Assembly (NCBI GenBank): GCA_946699065.1
Contig: CAMPDV010002050.1
Location: 18,533-82,532 of the forward strand
DNA from: Loxodes magnus
Lineage: Eukaryota; Ciliophora; Karyorelictea; Loxodida; Loxodidae
DNA: 64,000 nucleotides
Direction: 5' to 3'
The position numbers were made by a program, and so were the translations under genes. Under the pieces are notes generated by a model. The model did not search any database. It was not told the origin of the DNA and was given only the letters and a program-made list of their open reading frames with translations. Every line of letters starts with the position of its first letter. Position 1 is the stretch's first letter. Shown one piece after another: positions 58,759 to 64,000 of this stretch.

Positions 58759-61700
58759 TCAGCTTGTATAAAAGGTTAGAAAATTTAATTTGGAGTATTA
58801 AATTTTAGATTCTGTAACTTCTAAGAATTTTCGGGGTTTCTTTACTTTAAACATTTTAAAAGCAAAGATCTTCATTTACAATAGAAGAAAAATTAAATTG
58901 ATCTACATTAAAACTTACTTTAACTTTATTAGCTTGTTTTGGCTTATTTTATTGCTATATCAAAAGTCTCATCAAAAGAACATAAATTATTCTTTATAAT
59001 GCTTTGAAATTAAAGTTTCTTCCATTTTTAATAAAGTTTTCAAATTCTAAGTCTAGTTCTTCTACGCTATGCATAGTTAGTAAATAGTCAGGATCACTCA
59101 TTAGTTTTCTAGTGAAATACATATTCCTTAAATTTTCTAAGGTTTGTTGCTCAATATGCTATTATAAGTATTATAATTTGCTCTTAAATTAATAAGCTCA
59201 TCTTATCAATCCACTTATATCTCTTTAGTTACTCTTTTTTAGATAGTTACTCTCCTTGCTACTTATTATATATCCTATTACTAAGATGATAATGCATCCT
59301 GCTATTATTACTCAATTATAATATTTGAATTAGTAAGTTATTTTAATAGTTCCTATTATACCTAAGTATATATTACATACTATAAAAAAATTCCATATTA
59401 TTGTTAATTTTCTAAAAGAGCAAGGTCTAATTTTCAAAGATGCTGATAGAAAGAGAGAAAGACTTACTAAATAAAGTAAGGCATGAGCTATTCTACTTTC
59501 GTCTTACAATTTTTTAGCCAATACAAGGAAAGAACTCTCTATTGTTAAGATCATTATGTAGCTTCCATCGAATTTAATATGAAGTAAGTTTCCTTAAATT
59601 TCCTAAAGTAGAGGTCTTAAGTATACTGCTATAGGTAAATAAACTATTATTCCAATACTAACTAAAACTACTGCTATTATATGCTTATCTTACCAGCATC
59701 CTTCCCAGCAAGTCTTTACAAAGAAGCTTTCTTTGAAAGACAATTTTCCATCTCTATTACTATCAAAGGCTTCAGTGCAAATAAATGTGTCAATAAAATT
59801 ATTTAATATTGGAATAAATAAAATCTAAGATATCAATGGTGTTAAGTAGTAGGCTGAAATCCCAATCTTCGAAAGAATTTTAATTTCCTAAAACTCAAAT
59901 TTAAATATCACGGCGAAACTTAGAAGTACAAAAGAGTAACCGATTATTGAAGTTATTATTTACGTATAGATAGAATCTCTTTAGTCTACATTAAGAGCTC
60001 TTATGATGTCACCAAGAAATAACTCTTAAATTACTTATGCACCTCTTCCATATGTTTCGAAGCTAGGTCCTAAAACTAAAATCTAAAATATTATTATAAT
60101 TAAATAAGAAATCTAGAACATATCTTATACTGTTGTAAATACATTTAACTCTAGATATTTTATTTATACTTATTTGCAATCCTTTAATCCTTTACAGGCG
60201 CAAGCAATTGTTATAACGAACAAAATTAGCAGCATCGAAAATTTTACGTATCTTCCTTTCTGAAAGTTTTCTCTTTCTCTCTCTTTAAATGGACACTCTA
60301 ATTCTCAATAATCTAAATATACGCCAGTAGTTTCATCTCCTCACATTGCAGGCTATTCATAAATTCATACAATTTCACAAGTAGGACAGAAGTTTCCAAT
60401 CTACTATACAGTTCATTCTCCCGTTTCCGATTTTCTGTAGTTTCATATAAAATACTGAAGTTGAGCTCTTTCGTTTTTTTGGCTTTCTATAATTATTCTT
60501 CCTGTTGCTCCAATGATTTGAAAGTTTCTCATTTTTGAGACTAGAGTTCCAAATTTATTGTAGTCTTCTCCTTCTTAAATTAATTTTGCTAAAGATTTTG
60601 CAATTAAATAAGCTAAATCGAATTCAAACGCCGTTCCTCCTATCTTTGCCGTCGTATGATACCATTGCTCATAGCTTAATTTTATTTCCTATCCTAACTC
60701 TCCAACTCATGCCTAGTTGAAAAACTGGACACTTCCCTTAACAAGCTACATAAAGCGTTCTGGATTATCTGAGTAATTTTAAAAATTCATAAGTAGCCAC
60801 TCGGAGCCAAGAATCTCTACATCTCCACTCCTTGCTCCTAAATCTCACAAATATTGAACTATTTGCCATGTATCGTCTAAGTAATGAAGAATGATAATGA
60901 TTCTGGAAGCTTTATACACTTCTTCTATTATAGGATGTCAGTCTGAAATATTGGCTGTTTTTACTACTTCAGGAAGTAAAATCTAACTATTTGAGATATT
61001 TATACCAAAAGACTTTGAATTTGCTATGAAACTTTTTCCTATTTCTAATGGTCAGGCAGAGTTTCCAACTACCATTGCAACATTTTTCCACTGCTTTTCT
61101 GCACAAAATCTCGCAATTAATAAGCCTAGAAAAGCATCACTCATAGTAGTTCTTACATATCATGGATACTCTTACATACTTGAAAAATCTGGGGATTTAT
61201 TAGACCCTCCTGTTTATTACATCCACCCTATACTTTTGAAATATTAGTGAAGACCTAAGCCAGCACTACTTGCTGCTGAAGAACATAAAAATATTCCTAA
61301 ATCATTTTTTTTGAGATTAAACTCTTTTTCTATATAAGCAAAGTCAGCAACCGTAGCTCCAGTATATATCATGGTATTCTTTAGTTTGTAGAAAGGTAAA
61401 ATTTCAGGATGATCTTCAATATACTTAAGGGCATATTTTCTGCCATTATAATAGTTGTTCACTCACTCGATATAAGATCCATCAGGATTATAGTTATCAT
61501 CTACCATACTCATGGAAATCTCTATGTCTCCTCCAGTTGGATGTGTTGTAGTTCCTGTAGGCCATATAATTGGTTGAGTCTGAAGAAAATGAGTTAAATT
61601 AAGAGTTCCAACTTACTTGACTTAGTTAGATTGAACATTAAAGACTTAAAATTGAAGAGGGACTAAAAACTAATTTGATCTTTCTAGCGTTTTGATTAAC

Positions 61701-62542
61701 TGCTAAAGCTAGAATGAATCAAAATAGTCTAACTTTCATTTACCAAGGCTTTCCAAAAGAAGTTCTAAGCAGTATATTTAGAATTCTTGCTCTGTTTAAG
61801 TTATTTTTTTACCAAAATTGAACCCAATCAATCCCTCAATCTTCTGACTTTATTACCAAAAAAGGCGTGAGTTTCTGAAGCTTATTACAAAAGCAGTTCC
61901 TGGTTTTCAGTTATTAGAAGCGATAGTGATATTAATTAGCCAATAAAGTTGCTCTTAAGCTGAAATGTAGAAGATTTGAGTTCCAAATGCCTTTAGATAG
62001 ATAGGAATAACTTTAGGCAAGGATTCATAATAATGATTGGAAAGAATCTAATAGATTCTTGTAACTTACACTTTCTATCTTAGATATTCAGCTTCATTTG
62101 ACTACTTTACGTCTGTGAAAAATCCTATAGTTGTTCAATTCCAATAGTCAAAGAAATTTATAATGCAGCTTGCTATCATTTAATCTGATGGAATCAAATA
62201 GGTTGTGACATCAGACTGAACATTAGGATTTTCTTAGTTGAGAACTAGATGAGTAAAGCCTAAATCTAGAGAGAGTTTTTAAATTAAAAATGAGAACTAT
62301 TCATTAAAGGTAGCGTCTACTACAATAAAAGAATGCTTCTTCTTTAGAGAATCAAAGCTTTCCTCAATTTATTGTATGCCATTTACTTGATAGTCAACTA
62401 TAGTAAACTAGAACTTTTAAGAAGCTATATAATCATTAATCTGACCAACAGCTCTACTTCCAAAATTCTAATCGCTATATAAAAACCCTATTTCAAGAGA
62501 AAAGGAGTTGATAAGTCATATGAATAAAGCATATAACTTCAT
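58759..62542 (-). CDS. Receptor with two Venus-flytrap domains, copy 2
   Basis: ATG at 62542-62540, same domain order as copy 1. The first 1,176 codons are colinear with copy 1 without any indel, with 16 differences: ten synonymous (for example GGT/GGC, CGT/CGC, AAT/AAC) and six replacements (V/I, G/E, T/I, G/S, C/G, M/I). Past 59011 the sequence diverges sharply but remains homologous (SFDETFDIA against SFDISDQTFNFA), and a 16-nt intron is present at 58918-58903. The divergent stretch is 8 nt longer, so the frame entering the intron is not the one matching copy 1's tail. Spliced as read, it ends at TGA 58761-58759, 1,255 residues. The tail may be altered or damaged. Confidence 0.8.
58903..58918 (-). 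other. 16-nt intron in receptor copy 2
   Basis: GTAAGTTTTAATGTAG on the minus strand. It differs from the copy 1 intron at two positions and sits at the homologous site, inside sequence that has otherwise diverged strongly. Confidence 0.7.
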
Positions 62543-62784
62543 TTTTATCATCGTTATAATTAAAAGGCTATAAGCTATATAATTGAACTAGTAAGCACTT
62601 AATCTATCCAAATTTAATTTAATAATTTATTACTTAAATAACCTTACTCTTAGTTACAAGATAGCTTAGGTAAATTAAATAAAATGCTGCTCAAAGAATA
62701 AATAATAATATTAGAAAAAATTGCTAATAGCATAACTAGTAGTGCATCTATAGCATAATAACTTTAAGTAAAATTAGCAAAGAA
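59011..62784 (-). repeat. Inverted repeat, right arm (3.77 kb)
   Basis: Reverse complement of 44410-48184, about 99.5% identical in the coding part. Includes about 240 bp upstream of the ATG. Confidence 0.9.
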
Positions 62785-64000
62785 GGTGAATAAATTTTTT
62801 TTTGTGTAATAAGTAATAGGCAAAATTCTCAAATTTTTTCAGAAAATCTTCAAAAAAGCGAAATAAAAATCTAAATATAAGTATAAGTTAGGCCTAAAAT
62901 GCATAAATAAGTTTTAATTGTTAAAATAATAATTTATCTTCACTTTAAATTAAAATTTATTTATACTAAGATTGACTAAAAGAAAATTAATTTTTTGCTG
63001 TCAATCTAAAGTAATAAGTATAATAGCATTATTTCCAATATTTTGATTTTTTCATTATTTAATTATAAATCAAATAATAGCAACTAATATTTTCTATTTT
63101 TATTATATTCTTTACAACTTTTGAGTGATTTTAGTTCACTTATATCATACGTAGATGAATTGAAAGATGCTAGAAGAAAGATTGGAATTATAAAGGAGTA
63201 ATCATCATAAGCAAATTAAAGTAAGAATCTTTTAGGATTACTGTATATTCTTGCATTAAAGAATAAACAGATAATGAAAACAGCTAGGTTTTAGGAAATA
63301 ATTGAACAAACTATGTTAAAATTGTATTTAATGGTTAAAAATTAAATAAGCATCCTTTAATTTTTAAGTAAAGATATGTGCTTTTTTATAATTGCTTAAA
63401 TATAACCATTTTAATTTTAATTTTCCTTTTTAAAGATACCAGTTTAAATATCGTTTGGGTCTAGAATTATCATATTCATATAAATAGGAATAAGGCAGAA
63501 ATCTATCAAGCTTTGCTTTTTAAATTTAAGATAAATTCCAACCTCATTTTATAAAAATAAAATAAATATAATAAAGTTTTATTTCTTATTTTTTAAATTT
63601 AATAAATAGTTTATAAATATTTATAAATAGTAGAAAACATCTTAACTAGATGTTATATTCTAATTTTGTTCTGATATTTAAGTTATCTAAATATTCAGAT
63701 ATAAAGGAAAGTTAAATTTAAGTTTTGTTTTTAGCAAAATTTATACATTTTAAAAATTATTAATTATCTAAATTTTGCAGTATAAATTTACAGATAATTT
63801 TAAATTTTAATTATAAATTTTATAGATTTTAGGGAAAATTTATTTAATTAGTTTTTACATATAAAAGCTTAAATAAATTAAAATTAAGGATAAATTAGTT
63901 GGAAATTTTATTTTCTTTAAGATGAAAATCTATTTTTACTATTTCTTGCTTAGTTTTAATTTTTCATCTTTATATAATCTTAATAAAAATAAAGTAATAA
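62785..64000 (+). other. AT-rich end of window with a possible gene
   Basis: Around 63090-63360 the plus strand reads LLSDFSSLISYVDELKDARR and KIGIIKEQSSQANQSKNLL, a plausible helical protein. Near 63922 an ATG opens a hydrophobic leader (MKIYFYYFLLSFNFSS) cut by the window end. Neither is certain. Confidence 0.3.

Noticed and set aside
1-64000. Bacterial or organellar origin because of very low GC content
   Set aside because: Mini-introns, non-LTR reverse transcriptase, SINEs, kelch and SPRY proteins and flytrap receptors with many membrane helices point to a eukaryotic nuclear genome with reassigned stops.

Overview
This window is extremely AT-rich eukaryotic DNA, most likely from a ciliate with a karyorelict-type or Condylostoma-type genetic code (Loxodes is the best-known relative of the first kind). 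Read with the standard code it looks almost gene-free, because real reading frames are full of TAA, TAG and TGA. Read with TAA and TAG as Gln, and TGA as Trp inside genes but stop at their ends, clear proteins appear: two kelch-like proteins, a SPRY protein, two near-identical receptors and several zinc-knuckle proteins. Two paralogue pairs support this reading. In the small membrane-protein pair, one Trp codon is TGA in one copy and TGG in the other, and one Gln codon is CAA in one copy and TAA in the other. A 16-nt GT-AG intron is conserved between the two receptor genes.

Layout. 0-6 kb: divergent kelch-like paralogues (803-1723 minus; 4394-5317 plus) around a possible transposase remnant and a short retroposon. 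6-22 kb: a repeat-dense block with tRNA-sized and 300-450 bp SINE-like elements (several with target-site duplications), a SPRY gene sharing the kelch genes' N-terminal module (11277-12125 minus), and a set of short retroposons encoding only a Gag/ORF1-like protein with a coiled coil, a PMEIE-like motif and a CCHC zinc knuckle. 22-25.4 kb: one probable gene with a candidate 22-nt intron, then another SINE. 25.5-26.9 kb: the most unusual object, a gene in which about 47 introns of mostly 17-24 nt are separated mostly by exons of exactly 3 nt. 27.4-33.8 kb: a broken LINE reverse transcriptase on the minus strand interrupted by a SINE, plus other repeats. 34.5-40.6 kb: more Gag-only elements, a small membrane-protein gene and a composite repeat. 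44.4-62.8 kb: a 3.77-kb inverted repeat whose arms each carry a receptor with two Venus-flytrap domains and about nine membrane segments, facing tail to tail across about 10.8 kb. That spacer holds a second copy of the small membrane-protein gene, another Gag-only element and a degenerate tRNA-Ser.

How it fits together: host genes (receptors, kelch and SPRY proteins, small membrane proteins) occur as recently duplicated or converted families set among many young retroposons. Splice signals are tiny (16-24 nt introns). All reading was by eye. Ends of genes are less certain than their cores, because with all three stop codons readable every frame is long. I saw no bacterial, viral-capsid, rRNA or CRISPR features.
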